Counted from the first letter of the stretch, positions 9,635 through 22,454 are shown. The stretch: DNA of 24,914 nucleotides from Phoronis ovalis (GCA_028565635.1 JAOXYB010061723.1:1-24914); one strand, 5' to 3'. Notes: generated by a model from the letters alone, not told the origin. Translations and numbers: made by a program.

Positions 9635-9804
9635 TCAAGCTCGAATACATTCATACAGTTCAGAAATTGTGAAAATGCGCCTATTTGCACCACAACACAA
9701 TTCTATTTCATCTGTGACTATTGCCTTCACTTGACCATAGTGGTACATAACAAAATCACCAGTGCCCTCTTGTGAAATATTATCCCTGTACACCAAATAT
9801 GAAC
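9635..9804 (-). CDS. SACS: Sacsin terminal coding exon (55 codons + TGA)
   Basis: After the acceptor, two bases complete a Gly codon, then SYLVYRDN...GDFVMYHYGQVKAIV...RRIFTISELYECIRA and TGA. The pattern (Gly-x-Tyr-x-Val near the start, Ile/Val-rich strand, I-S-E-L-Y at the end) resembles the short beta-rich segment that precedes the J domain in vertebrate sacsin. Phase, splice sites and position all fit. It is too short to stand out as an open frame by itself. Confidence 0.85.
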
Positions 9805-12800
9805 CTGAAGTAAGTAATGTACATAGTTACAGAAAAAGTTAATAGAAGACAAATAACTCCGATGTTTTTCATAAATTTAGGTATAGCTTAATTATTATGA
9901 CAGATTGAGCATCAAACTGTACCTAATTAGTGTATTAACACCCACAAGTTATCCTCAAGACACTGATTCCACCAGAAACTGATTGTTCTCAAAATGTAAA
10001 TTTATAATGTGGCTGTTCTCAGATTGCACAATGCAATTAATTTCCTGATATGACATTTTATAGAATTGGGATGTATAAACTACTAAACTCTTTAACAATA
10101 ACAGTAATAGACTTTTAGTATAAAAATCATACATACCTATCTCTGTGGCACTGGCTCGTTGAAGAGATTGGTGGAAACAATCTGGTACTTCTGAACCAGG
10201 ATGTATTAAACAGCTTGTTAAATCCAGCAAGTTGCTCTCTTCCGAAGTGGCATGAACATCAAGAGCATCGAGAGCTTGTTGTAAATCTTGTAATGGCTGA
10301 TGCAGTAAAGGCAAAACATACAAATTGAATTTTTGTAGAATGTTGTCTGTCATATCAACCAGAATTTCGCACAGGGTTATTGCAAGAACATCTGACATAG
10401 CATCTGTATCTGCATTATGGATATATATAACTTGGCATCCATCAGCTTCTGTTTCTACAAAACATTCCTTCTGGCGTTCACTATTTGGAATGCGCTTTCC
10501 TCTGTATTTAAGAATAGTATTCAAACTACTGACTCCTCTAATTTTTATTTTCTCCAATTTTTTTGATAAAGTCTCAATACAAGATTTAGGCTTTCCAGTT
10601 TTCCTGATCTCTTCATGTCGAAGCAAACGTAAAAATGCATGAGTGAATTTAGGTGACTGTATCCTTTGACGTATTCCATCAACCAATTTAGATGAATCCA
10701 ACGTGTCATCTTCGGTCATCTGCTGTGTAACCAACAAGCTCAGCAGATGTGGTTGACATTTATGATTAAGTCTTTTAAAAGCTTTCACTAAATTCATGCC
10801 ACCTAAACCATACTCTCGTGGGTCAAGTACAAAAGATTTGTCAAGTTCTGACAAGCGCCCACTGAATGATGGCACATCATCGTAAATCATAGCATTCGAC
10901 TCTTTAAGTACACCTTTGTTGCTCAGAAGGTACATCACTTTAACCTCATTTGGATCGAATTCATTAAGATCATCATCAAGGATAGTAAAGAACTCACGAA
11001 TGGCCTTCAAAGACATTTTTTGCTCTAAAGGAGTTAAAAACTGTCCTTTACTGTCATCGTGAATCTGTTCTAATACCATTGCATATATCTTAGGCGTAAC
11101 TAATTCAGAAACTCCAACATTTCTGAAAAGATCGACATATTCACCAAATTCATGAGGTAACTTGTAAAGATATGGCCGCATTTCATTCTCTGGTTGAATA
11201 TTGATGTTAACCTTGTTTGGGTACACAAGTATACCACCTTCAACAACAATACATGGAATTTTTGCCAAACTTTCATAAATATCTTTTCTCTGCTCATGAT
11301 TGGCCAAAAAGGTAAAAACTTTCTTCAAACAAGATTTCAGTGTATCAGAGTTCGTAGGAAAAAGTGTCAAAATTGCAGGCTGTCGCTCATATACAGTTTC
11401 ACAAATTTGTTTGCAGTGGTATACAACCCTGTCAATGGAAGGCTGTTTCTGCACACACAGTAATTTCAAGATATTTTCAGCTTTACCAGGTGGGAAAACC
11501 TGTTTATATTCATCCGGATTAGCCCAAACTGGTAGAACATTAGTGCATGTCCATGACAAGACTTGTTGATGATATAAAACAGAATCCGAGAAGCTTATAT
11601 AAGCAAGGCCAAGCATTTCATCATAGCCATACTGAGGGCAAAGCTGAGCAAATTTTTGCTTCACTATTCCAGCCACTACAAACTTTATTACACATACTTT
11701 TTTCAAGGTATTTTCTTTATGTAAATGAGGATTTGTGAACAAATACCTCACAAGTGTACTGGATTTCTCTTCTGTTTTTGTGGATTTGTTAGTCTTTGCC
11801 TCCTCTTCAACATTTCTTGCGAATTTTACAAACATTTCTGGGTTTACTTCAGTTATCAATCCAGTCATCTTCAAGAATTCTTTCCAAGAATTGGCAGAGA
11901 ATGGGCTTGGAGCATATGGTGGGAACTCATCACTATCAACCATTACATTGAACACAGGATTATCTCTATCATAGAAGTTTGAAGCAGGAAGCAGACTATC
12001 AGAAAAATCACACAAATTACTTTTGTCTTTTTCCGTATCACTACTAGGAAGACGCAAATATTGTAAATTAGGCAACAACTGTTTCAATTCCTGCTTTTCA
12101 GATGGTGAAAGTGTACCATCTGTGTACAACTTGTACACATAGTGCAAATGAATATACCTTGCTTCTAGAGGCAGCATGATTAAATTTGGCAAAATAAATT
12201 CGCAATAAACAAAACTAGTATCTTCTTCTGTCCCACCAATGAAACAAAGCAATTGCTTAATGTCTTCTGTCACAGCATCCAAAAATACCAGACCGTTATA
12301 AGTTTGCCATACATCAATACCATCTGTAGGTAAACCATGCGGTAAGATGATAGGACGAGAATCTTCTATACGTACAATGTTTCCAGTTACTGTTCTGTAA
12401 ATAGGTAATTGTCGCAAAAGGTTAGGAGCATTATCCTCTTTTTGCAATTCATCAAGGTTGTTGCAGAAATAAGTCAATAACATGTCGCATTCTTTGTTGG
12501 ACAAATCAATTTTTTGCTTCTGTCGTAGCTTAGAATTTAGAATTTGCAGAACAAAAAATGGCATGGCTTCAGAACAACATAATACTCTTATGCATGTTTG
12601 CATGGGAACCTGATCAATTGTAAAAGAAGAACTGAAAACTTTGTCATCAACCAGAGGCACTTCCATCTTTCTCATCAGGGTATATAAATCACTATTTTTA
12701 TACCATCTTGTTTTTCCATCCTCTCCATAAACATTTTCAGTAAGTATTTCCCATGCATTGCTTATTCTCATCAGATACTTCTTTCTACTTAAAAAGCCAT

Positions 12801-15800
12801 CACTTGTTGGAATAAAAGCCCATTTCTCCACTGGTTTTAAAAACTGCTGGATTTTTTTAAGTTGAAATGGTTTGGGCTCTTTTTGGGATTGCACAGTTTC
12901 TAAGATAAACTTCCAAAATTTGCGAATCCACTGCTCATCTGGTAACTGCTTTGTACCATCTTCTTGCCAATTAACTTTCTCATGGCCATCACGATAAATG
13001 TTAATTTCAATACTTTTAGGAAGCATAGTAACTAAGGCGTTGATGTCCAGGTTTAGAAACATGTCTTTGAAAGCTTTTCCTTCAAATTCATCATGCAGGC
13101 TTATGTGGAGAAATTTAGATGAAGACTTGGGCACCAAATTATAATAGCTGCTCTTGTAAATGTGGTCTGCAATGTTCATCATCCTTAAATAATTATCTTG
13201 TGTTAACAGAACTGGAAGACCTCGAATATTCTCTATTGAAGAAAACCCTTCCCATTTCTTCAAATATCTAAGTAATTTGCGAAGTGCAATTTCATTCCTA
13301 AAAGCAGTCTTGTTTATATTACACGGCAACTGCAACTTATCATCACAAAGTTTATCTGAGATAGCAGCATGCCTTAAATATTCGGTGACTGTTTCAGGGG
13401 AAACTTCACATGCCGGTAGTTTCAATTGAGTAATTTCATGATAAATAGTTGTCAGATGTCTATCCTGTAGCAGATTGAATCCTAATCTTATCAGTAATGC
13501 AGCCAATACATCACTTTCTTTTTCTGGTGGAACATGAGAACTGCCAGTATATGGCAGAGGTTCTTTCGGATCAACCTGCGATGCAAGAGTATTAAAGAAT
13601 CCCTTGCTTGCACAGTCTCCAGAAGATGCAACCCATCTAACTGAATTTTGAGACATAATGTGCCCATTACTCGTTGAAGCACTCTGTGTTTTCTTGATAA
13701 CAGGGAACAGATAATGTTGCTTGCTGACAATTATCTCATATGTAGCAGCAATTAGTGGTTTCCATTCTTCACTAAACCGTCCTTTAATTGGAAACACTGA
13801 ATATAAATCTCTCATAACAGTATTAAAGTCGTTGTCTTCCATGGTCACAGTAACCTCTTGTAATTCTTTAGAAATATCTGCTTTCATAGCACTGTTTCGG
13901 CACTCTTCTAACAGAGACACATAAGCTCTAGAAATGATCTTACTTTGCAACAGCTCATTCCACATGGAACGGAAGCTTTCATCACTATAAGCCAACTTTC
14001 GTCTATTATCAAAACCGAGAGCAAAATGACCATTGATGCTCAATTGTACCTTACTCTTATCAAGAGCCAGTGGCAAAAAACAAAATACTTTATGCTTCAC
14101 TGGTTTGATAGATTTTATTAGTTTTGCAACGCCACCAACTGGCAAAAGAGACAGATCTTTGTTCTCAAAAGCTGTTCGGATATGTAAAGGAACGTCATCA
14201 GCCATTTCAAAACCAAAGCTCTGACTAACCAACCAAACCTCTTCTTGTCCTGAATTCTGTTTAGTGATTATTTTATAGCAAGCTTGTTTTTTACACATTT
14301 CAACAATTCTACTTGGATTTTCTTTTAAAATCTTAGACTGCTGTGCAATGAAGTTTACGAACTTCTGTGCTTTTTCTTCGTCACCTAATGTTGGGAAACA
14401 GGCCGAAACCTCGCACAAGTTTTTCACAGGAAATTTTCCAAGATAGTTTTCTGGGATAATGGAGATTACAATTTTCTTTACATGTTTTGTAAACAGCAAT
14501 ATCTGCGATGCTTCTTCTTTCAGTAGAGCAAGCATTTCTTCCACTGTTTCACACGAAACAGATTTGTTAGAGATTTTAGAATCTATTGCCATCTTATCTG
14601 TGCGTAATGGGAAACGAAACATAGTTGCATCATTAGTAGGATACTCACTTCTCAAGTAACATTCCATGGTATCTGGAAATTCTTGACATAAAGCATCAAC
14701 TCTATAGCCCCCGCCACAAGAATCTGCTGCTGCACCAGGAACATACTTCATACTGGGGTCAAAAACTAGCAAGACTTCTTCTTTACGGCTTCCAATCGTC
14801 ACAAATGACGGAGCATCTGTCAGATGATACATTGTGTTTAAACCCACACCATACTGACCAATCATATTTGGATCGTGTTCCTTACCACTTCTTCCAAGTT
14901 TTGTAATTGATTCAAAGTCTTTTGCGGAAAATGGACGATTGTTGTACACACAAAGGGCTGGACCTTGAAGAGGTCTCCAAGAATCTTCTAAAATGCGTTT
15001 AAATGGATGATACCGTTTGTCAAGAATAAAATGAATTTCAGATGCTCTAGCATCATCTGCATTCTGAATCATTTCTTTGAAAATGTGAAAGTCACAAGGA
15101 TTATTGTGCAGTATTCGTTTTATAGTGCTAATAATGTCTACCTGCTGTCCAAATGGGAAAGAGTATTCAGTATCTTTGAGTTTCATACGCCTACGCGTAT
15201 GGATTCCCAAGTGTTGAAAACTGACTCTTGGATGTACAAATTTCAAGTTTTGATCTAATTTCATCCATTCACAATCATCGAAGCAAAGCTCTTTTGCAGA
15301 ACAAAGAATACCATCAGCATCTGGAATATAAATGTTGAGATCTCCATAGTCCTGCAGTTGTCGCTTTTGAAACTCATTATCTGCAAGCATCGCAAGGCGC
15401 ATGCTCAAATCCAAATCAGCTTCTGGCAGCTTTTCATCTCCATGTTTTAACTTCATATCTGCTAGACTATGAACATAATTCTCTGCAGTGAAATTTTCAC
15501 AAACTCCAATATGAAGACAAAAATGTATGATTTCCTTGCTGTACATTGGATCAACTGGTAGCTTGAATAGATAAGGATGACACTGCTGCATCAGATTGAT
15601 AGAGACCTGTTCCGGTTTAACAAACTGGTTTTCAATAAGCAAGCATGTGTTATCCTTCAACTTCTTTATGATGTTCTCAGTTTCTTCATCCAGTTGGTAA
15701 CTTTCATCATTTATCATTATATTAGATTTACCATTAGCTACAATGTGAGCTAAAAATCTATAAATTGCTTCACAAGATATCTTGACAAATGTCATGCTTT

Positions 15801-18800
15801 CAGTGGTTTTATCTTCTATTGAAGAATACTCAGTAACAATACTACACAGTTGTTCAACAACTGTTTTTGCTTTAATATTTTTAGTAGAATTGATCCCTAA
15901 AAATGTTTTTACAGATTCATGCATAGTTATTAATGATTCATCAAGTACTGGGTTTAAAGCTGAAATGAGAAATCGGTCACGGAACTCAAACAATTTTATG
16001 GCAGACTCAAGACTAGGAATTTCTTTCCACGGCATTAGAACAGTTTCTGGCTTCTTTAAAGTGGGCAAAAATGGAATTTTTGACAAGGAAACTTTACTGT
16101 CTTTTGCAGCAGATGACAATTTCTCCAAATCCTCATGTTTTAGCTTCTTATGCACAGCATCAAGTAAAAGATTGATACGGCGGATACCAGCATTTGCTTC
16201 CTTGGAGAAGTGATTTGCAACTGATTCTGCCCTTTCCACAACATCATTCCATGGCAGTTCAGTAGAGACTATACCAAGTGCTTCTAAACACTTCAGATAC
16301 TTAGCATTAGAAAAGGATGTTGCTGGAAATCGACCATCTTCTATACAGTACAGTCCAGTAATTTCGGAGTTGGGATGTATCAACTCATTTGGTTTTTTAT
16401 ATTTGACACCTTCAGGAGCAACTGGTATGCATTGCACTTTTTTCAGCACTTCAGCAACATTTTCATTAAAGTCATTTTTCTGCAAGTAGTCTAATGCATA
16501 CAATGTGAGCAAGTCTTTTTCTGTGTTGCATAACTTCTCTATAAGAGTTGCATAAATCTCTCTAAAAAAGCGTAGTTTATCATACATATGGTATTCCAGT
16601 TTAGCAAAAGCTTCTGATGGTAAAAAAGTGCGAAATGCTCTCAAGACACTGGATGGCATGTAGATTACTGTTGCATCACTAATATGTCTAATATGTCTCT
16701 GCAACACCTGGGAGGCCAACTTTCCTACTTTCTCGTCATCTTGCAAAGCAGGCTCTAGAAATACTGACTGTGGAAGACTTTTCCAATGGCAAACACCACT
16801 TGTTGCAAAAAATGACCAATGACCAGAAATTAGCCGCTGATAAAATTCTTGAGCAAAAGAAAAGCATGGTTGATCTTTGCCATCATCAAGCCATTGAGGG
16901 AAAATATGATACATGTTTAAACCTCCATCTTCACTTCTAGGTAACAGTACTTTTAGCTGATCACAAGATTGTGAAAAGGCATTCAATATAGCATCAGACA
17001 TTAAAGCTTTGTTCCATTTTGTGTTGATATTATCTCTATCATCATCACAAACCTTCCAAAGCTGTCGACGATCAGCTTGCACTGCAAATGAAGCATTCAC
17101 ATGGAAGGGCATCCCACTGTCAATTGGTAATGGCATAAAACAGAAAAGTTTGAGCCTAGTTGTCTTATCTCTTCGTGGTAAATATGCTGGAACAAATGTT
17201 TCATGACTGTCATCAGATTTTCTTAAAGGAATGGCAATTCCAGCAGTTGGTGACTTAAAACGATCATTTTGCAGTACAAATTTCAAACTATCACCAGTTC
17301 CCATTGTAGATGTAACTAGCCACCATGCTTTTGAATGTTTCTTCTTTACACTTGGCAGTAAAGCATTACCATCTGCTGTAATGTCTAAATCCATCTTCAG
17401 AACCATCGATGAGACTGGGTTTTCCTGTATGATGTCTTCACATTTGGCTTTGACAGCTTTTAAAATGTTGCTGTTATTTATCAAGTCTTGTTTTGGTGAC
17501 TCGAGACTTCTGGCTGTTTCAGGAATTCCCTGAAAGTTCAGTGGTTTAAGTATCTTTACCAATGACTTCGATACTTCATACATGGTTAGCATTTTAATGG
17601 GACTTTGCTCATCTTTCAAGTGATATACACTTGTGGTCAGTACATTTTGCGTGAACAAAAGTAAGGATCCTGCATTTTTAGCGCAGGTTGTCAGCAACGA
17701 CCGTACTTCAGATGCATCATAAGCATGTTGACAAATCTTACTTGTTCTCCCTTGGGTTTCTGTTCTCAAAGGAAGACGGAATAATGTACCATTGTACCAA
17801 TCTTTATTAAGGTTGCATCCAAAAATATTTTCGAATGGTTTAAACTGGTCTTCTGCATATTTTTGAATGATGTCCCTATTATCTGCTAATTTCATCTTTA
17901 TTCCAGGGTTACCAGATTTCGAAACTTTACCGATGTATTTTTGATGTGGATCAAAAAAGATAATCTGGTCACGCGTAATGAAACTTGGCACGTCAGTTAA
18001 ATTGTATACTGCATTAAACCCTAAACCAAACTTCCCAATTTTTGTTGAATCTTGTTGCTTTGTGGCACCAGAAATTTTAGTGATATTTAAAAAGTCTTCT
18101 TCTGAAAACACTGCGTTATTAAATACCCATAGAGCAGGTCCCTGACATTCTGCCATTTCTGGATCAAGCAATTTTTTTCTTGCATTTAAATTTTGCCTTT
18201 CATCAAAAAGAATCTTGACTTCAGTAGCCCCAGCATCATCAGCATTTTGCACCAATTCTTTAATGACAGAAAATCCATCTACATAATCACGCTCAACAAT
18301 TCCTTTTAATCGTGCAGTCAAGTCCTCTGATTGGCCCCAACCTTCAATGCTACCACTTGGAAAATCAGAGGTATGCAACATGCGGCTCATGAATGTGATA
18401 ACGCCCAAAGCCTCAATGGTTTTCAGTGGTAGATCACGATGGACAAAAACTACATTCTCTTCAGTATTAGACAGTCTACCACTTCTTAACCAATCCATGT
18501 CACAATAAGTACATTCTTTCAGAGGCACTAGCTGAAGACCTGTCTGCATCTTTGACTCAACAGGCAAAAGTAATCTTTCTCGTATGTCATCGTCAATTTT
18601 CATACTAGAGTTACTGGTGATTTCATTCAAAATTTCAATGCAGAGCTTAAGATCAGTTGCAATGATTCTCTTTTCTAGGGCATTTTTGCTGTGCTTTTGT
18701 TGAATTTGGGTTAAAACTTGCACAAGATGGTTGGTAGTAAGGTGTGAGGCAGCTCCACATTTCTTAAACATGACAGCATGTTCTTTCAGACTCTGTGGTA

Positions 18801-21800
18801 AAAAACAAACATATGGCGATAAACTTAAGGTTGGTATTTCATCATAAGCTGCTACAATTCTGTTTGCAGAAACAAAGCCATTTTTGTTCCATATCCAATC
18901 CTTTACATTACATTTTACTAATACTTCCTTGATAGCAGATTCATTTTTCTCTCTAAGTTGGTCACTCAGACAACTATAAATGTCACAAAGCAAATGTTCT
19001 GGAACAAGGCAGGAATGTTGTCTTGAAGCCTTAACTACATTTGTCAGCTGCTGAAACAATTCTGTAACTTTTGGAGGATTTAACCAACCAAATGCTTTAC
19101 TAACACTACAGTCATTTGGCAAATCCTCTTCTACAATTGAACACACTGAACCAATCTGATTCAACCACTTTTTTGCCCGAACACTGGATGGTTTCATAAG
19201 CATAGAATTTTGCTCACACAGCAGCAGTGGAAATTCACCATACGGCTTATCTGTATTGAAAGACAAAATCCATGGTATGTGTACCAGCAAATCTTTTAAC
19301 ACTTTCCCATCAATAAAACTCTCAAGTTTTTTGGGATTTTGAATTAGAATTTTCATTAAAGCTCTAGATTTTCTCTTAATTTTATCAGGAGAGCTAACAT
19401 TCGACATGGTATTTGCCACAATTAGTACATCTGCTGAAGTAATATTTTCCACTTTTTTTAGTCCTACAATTTGCAGAGCTGACAATCTACTTAGATCATC
19501 CAAGTATACACCACATGGGAACACATTGGGTTGTCCATAGAAAATATCAGCCAGTAATTCAACACTTGGATCAAAGAGTTCACAGGGAGCTTTCAAGACT
19601 CCATTATTGGTATTGGGAATAAACGGAAGATTCTGCAGTGAGCCTTGCAATAACTGTCCGCATTGCAATTCATGCCATACATGAACCAGTCCCAATGTGA
19701 ACTGCATCAACTCTTCTAGCTCACTATTATTGTACTTCATAGCACGAACATCCTTAAAAACGTACTGGATGAGAAGATCTTCAGTAGTAGTTTCATTACA
19801 TGATAAACTTTCTATGAGGCTACGTGAATCAGATGATGAAGCATCAATCATCTGAACACTTTTTGGAAAGTGTGGTGGTCTATCTATTGTTGGAGCTATT
19901 AGTGGTACATCTTTTAATGCAACAAAGGATTGCGAATTTCCTACGGTTTCAAAAATTGGCAAAGAAATGATGATATTTCTGTGGTTGTCATAATCTTCTT
20001 TTCCTCCCTTAGCAAGAAACTGTCGAACATTTTTTTTCTCCTGATCTGTACAACTGCTTTCAAATCTAGCTATGACATCAATTTTAGAATTAGAAATTAT
20101 TTCACCTAAGCAGTTAAGGATCCCATTAACAGTGGGCAATCTTACATAAGAGTAATAATCCATAATTCTTGGATGATTCTTAACATATTCTGGCAACTCA
20201 TTGATTATACTGATCCCTAACTTGGTAAATGGCACATAAACCGGTCGGAGATCAAAATCTTTCGTATTTTCCACAATAGCTGTATCACCAGCTTTGAGGC
20301 AAATTAATGTGACACAGTTATTATGCATTTTTTTTGGTAGAATAGGTAAATGTTGAACAACAGACAAGTCATGATGAAGGTGTGCAACTAGAAACAACCA
20401 AACCAGTTCTAACCAATCTTTTGGAAGATTTTCTTCATCAAAGAACCATTGAACTTCATCTTTAGTCAGCCAAGTGGGTGGTAGAGTTCCTTGTAGTAAG
20501 TCAATAGTTTCACTGTGTGAAAGTTTCTTCAGTTGTGTAACACCTATAACAAATATTTGTTACATATGAATCATAGATGAAAACGCAACATTGAAAAGTG
20601 GCAACAATTAATTTTGGTAATTATCATAGCAAGTAAAAATTGAACATATAAAATGCATCCTCTGAAAGAGAGGGTAACAAATATTGTTATCTCAGCAGCT
20701 AAGAATGCTGTTGACTTAGCTATTGTAACATTTGATCACATCGAAATTAACAAAATCAACACAACTGAAATATTCATATTAAAAAGAACACATAATTATA
20801 CCTTGCTCAGCACACATGTTCAGCTTTTCCATAATATTTATGTCAAGATCACCACTAAGAAATTGGTTTGTCAGATTTGGTAATACTTTTCTTTGGTCAT
20901 CATCAATTGGCACATACACTTTAGAAGCATTAGGGTGATGACATGAGGCTTTAAAAGTACAAAATGTGCCATCAGCAAGGGGCAACAAATGAAGACGGTC
21001 CAATTCCTTAAAAGAATCATCTTGTATGACATAACTTAAAAGATGTAGCTTCTTTTCCCTTGAATAAACATCAGTGTATGTTTTATGGATTTTGCTCAAG
21101 CAGTCTCTTACTAATCTTGGAGTAATTTCGTGTAAAGGTATTTCAATTTTTGTTAGGAGTTTTAGCAAATGTTCAGGCACTTTCACTATATTTTCGTTGG
21201 CATCTTTTAATGCTTCAAGAATAGTTAGATACTTGGCATCAGGTTGGTAATTCTGGTCAAAAATAACATCATTAACTGAAAGCCATTTGCCTCCATTAGC
21301 CATCGTGAAAAATATGTTTTTTCTTTGAATTTCATCCTGAAGACGTGGGAGACTCTTCTTCCATCTTTCATCAACCTTGGCCATGTCTGGAAGCACCTCG
21401 TACACTAAACGTTCATCGTTACACCACTTCGTAGCACATTCAATCAAATTGGCATAAGCTATTGGTAGCACTTCCTTAACCAAGCAGTCATTCCATTTGG
21501 CAGCACAGTCAACTTGATCAGTGGCTATCTGATCTTCAGTTGGAAATTTCAGGTGACGTCGATTTTGGTCAACTTGAAAATAACCATTTACGTGAATGGG
21601 TAAGCCTGTTAAGCTTTTTGTTTCCAATGGCAGTGGAATGAAACAAAACACATGCCCTCTGGGTTGACTTGCTTTAGATGTTATACCTATTACATCACTA
21701 TGCTCTTTAGGGTTTAGCAACATAGCTACACTCATAATAGGACGACTTTTCTTGAAATCAGCAGCTAATTCTTTTAAAGTATCAGAAGCCAGATCTTCTC

Positions 21801-22184
21801 CGATGCAGTAGTTGGATACTAACCATCTGTAAGTTCTTGAGCTTCCTTTTTCATGTTTATTAGCACAAACTGTCAACCTATACGTGGAGTGTATCTCCTG
21901 ACTTGGAAGCTGATTTGGTTTTACTGTTTCATAGACAAAATTTCTAGCAGGACGAGCTTTTGGTAGAGATTCTTCTGCGATATTTACAGAAAACAGCAAA
22001 GTTGGTTCACAAGATTTGCTGTCACGAAAATACAATTCGATATATTCAATGTGCCGCAGAAAAAGCATGATAAGATGTGCATCAGTACTAAATGATTTGA
22101 ACATCTGAAGAATTTGTTCCTTTTTGTAAGTAGCAGAAGATAACTTTGTTTCTTTAGTACGTAATGGGAATCTGAAGACTGTAC
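9635..22184 (-). CDS. SACS: Sacsin-like giant chaperone-related protein, 3' three exons, 5' partial
   Basis: Three minus-strand exons, 22184-20802, 20543-10137 and 9804-9635, join in frame (Gly codons split at both junctions) to give about 3985 residues ending in TGA. Sacsin is a cytosolic protein of three large repeats (SIRPT), each opening with an Hsp90-like ATPase fold. In vertebrates it has chaperone-like roles in neurofilament and mitochondrial homeostasis. Here the window enters inside repeat 1 (VFRFPLRT). Repeat 2 has ELVQNADDAGATEV and FGLGFNAVYNLTD; repeat 3 has EMIQNADDARAS and YGVGLNTMYHLTD. The F-R-x-P-L-R motif recurs at in-window residues about 1, 1380 and 2434. This spacing is like that I recall for human sacsin (4579 aa), supporting one-to-one architecture rather than a short paralogue. 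The C-terminus stops before any DnaJ or HEPN domain. The ubiquitin-like start is outside the window. Confidence is high for the family, moderate for orthology. Confidence 0.93.
9805..10136 (-). other. Last sacsin intron
   Basis: 332-bp GT-AG intron (minus-strand donor GTATGT, acceptor TACTTCAG). If retained, the frame reads on to a TGA at 9957-9955. Confidence 0.85.
10137..20543 (-). CDS. SACS: Sacsin giant exon: end of repeat 1, repeats 2 and 3, C-terminal linker
   Basis: 10,407 bp with 3468 whole codons and no stop. It begins at a TTATAG acceptor (V-T-Q-L-K-K-L) and ends at a strong GAGATAG|GTATGT donor. The frame carries on through the donor for about 60 codons to a TGA at 9955, but that tail (rich in Leu, then unrelated) is intron. 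Repeat 2 starts near 18345 and repeat 3 near 15170. The C-terminal part has FLRLLRHEE and S-x-L-N-T-x-L-x-Y-x-G-x-x-I-P-N-S, which resemble the vertebrate region just before the J domain. One giant coding exon is the typical sacsin gene structure. Confidence 0.95.
14605..15170 (-). other. SACS: Sacsin repeat 3 Hsp90-like ATPase module, diverged
   Basis: The N-box reads FKEMIQNADDARAS (Asn codon 15063-15061): Glu and Asn are present, but the Gly after DDA is Arg. The glycine loop reads GQYGVGLNTMYHLTD (about 14858-14820), with Leu in place of the usual Phe. The module closes with FRFPLR near 14620-14603. Confidence 0.82.
17770..18345 (-). other. SACS: Sacsin repeat 2 Hsp90-like ATPase module
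   Basis: The N-box IKELVQNADDAGATEV (Asn codon 18246-18244) keeps the Glu and Asn that act in Hsp90-type ATPases. The glycine loop FGLGFNAVYNLTD lies at about 18030-17993. The module closes with NGTLFRLPLR at about 17793-17766. This is the better-preserved of the two complete modules in the window. Confidence 0.85.
20544..20801 (-). other. Sacsin intron (258 bp)
   Basis: GTATAA donor, TTATAG acceptor; AT-rich, nothing else seen. Confidence 0.85.
20802..22184 (-). CDS. SACS: Sacsin exon: remainder of repeat 1
   Basis: 1383 bp: two bases of a split Gly codon, 460 codons, one base. It opens after a T-run and AG acceptor (22186-22185) with TVFRFPLRT, the segment that follows the Hsp90-like pocket in each sacsin repeat. 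The pocket itself therefore lies in an upstream exon. VFCFIPLPLETKSLTGLPIH and NGYFQVDQNRRHL are the conserved C-F-x-P-L-P and N-x-x-F-x-x-x-x-x-R-x-x-L stretches, repeated in repeats 2 and 3. The frame is open upstream of its first Met, so that Met is not a start. The donor is AAG|GTATAA. Confidence 0.92.
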
Positions 22185-22454
22185 CTAAAAAAACAGCAAA
22201 ACATTCCTAATTTTATTTTAATTTATATTTTTTTATTTTTGCTTGACTTTGTTAAAATAATATGGTAAGCGTGTATACTTATTGTTATTAGTGGTGTAAT
22301 TTTCATACCATATAACTTTTACATATAAAAGGCAAAAGAAAAGTATTTATGTTATCATGGGTAATAAATACAAGATGTGTGCAATGTCAAATTCCCACCA
22401 CATATCCCTGGGATCAAATCACATTGTGGCTTGTATAATTATGTGGTTTGGTTT
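22185..22454. other. Sacsin intron, proximal part
   Basis: Upstream of the first visible sacsin exon. The acceptor is backed by a T-run. No minus-strand exon encoding the repeat 1 ATPase pocket is visible here or in the repeats beyond, so the previous exon is outside the window. Confidence 0.65.

Noticed and set aside
9955-10136. C-terminal ~60 codons of the giant open frame as the true sacsin end
   Set aside because: They follow a strong GTATGT donor, look unlike sacsin, and a phase-matched exon with sacsin-like sequence lies 332 bp on.
20395-20397. TTG at 20397 as a start codon for the giant exon
   Set aside because: The frame continues upstream for 48 more codons to a splice acceptor that joins in phase with the preceding exon.
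22102-22104. ATG at 22104 (minus) as the start of a separate 441-residue gene
   Set aside because: The frame is open upstream to a good acceptor and the protein starts in mid-domain (VFRFPLRT); it is an internal exon of the sacsin gene.
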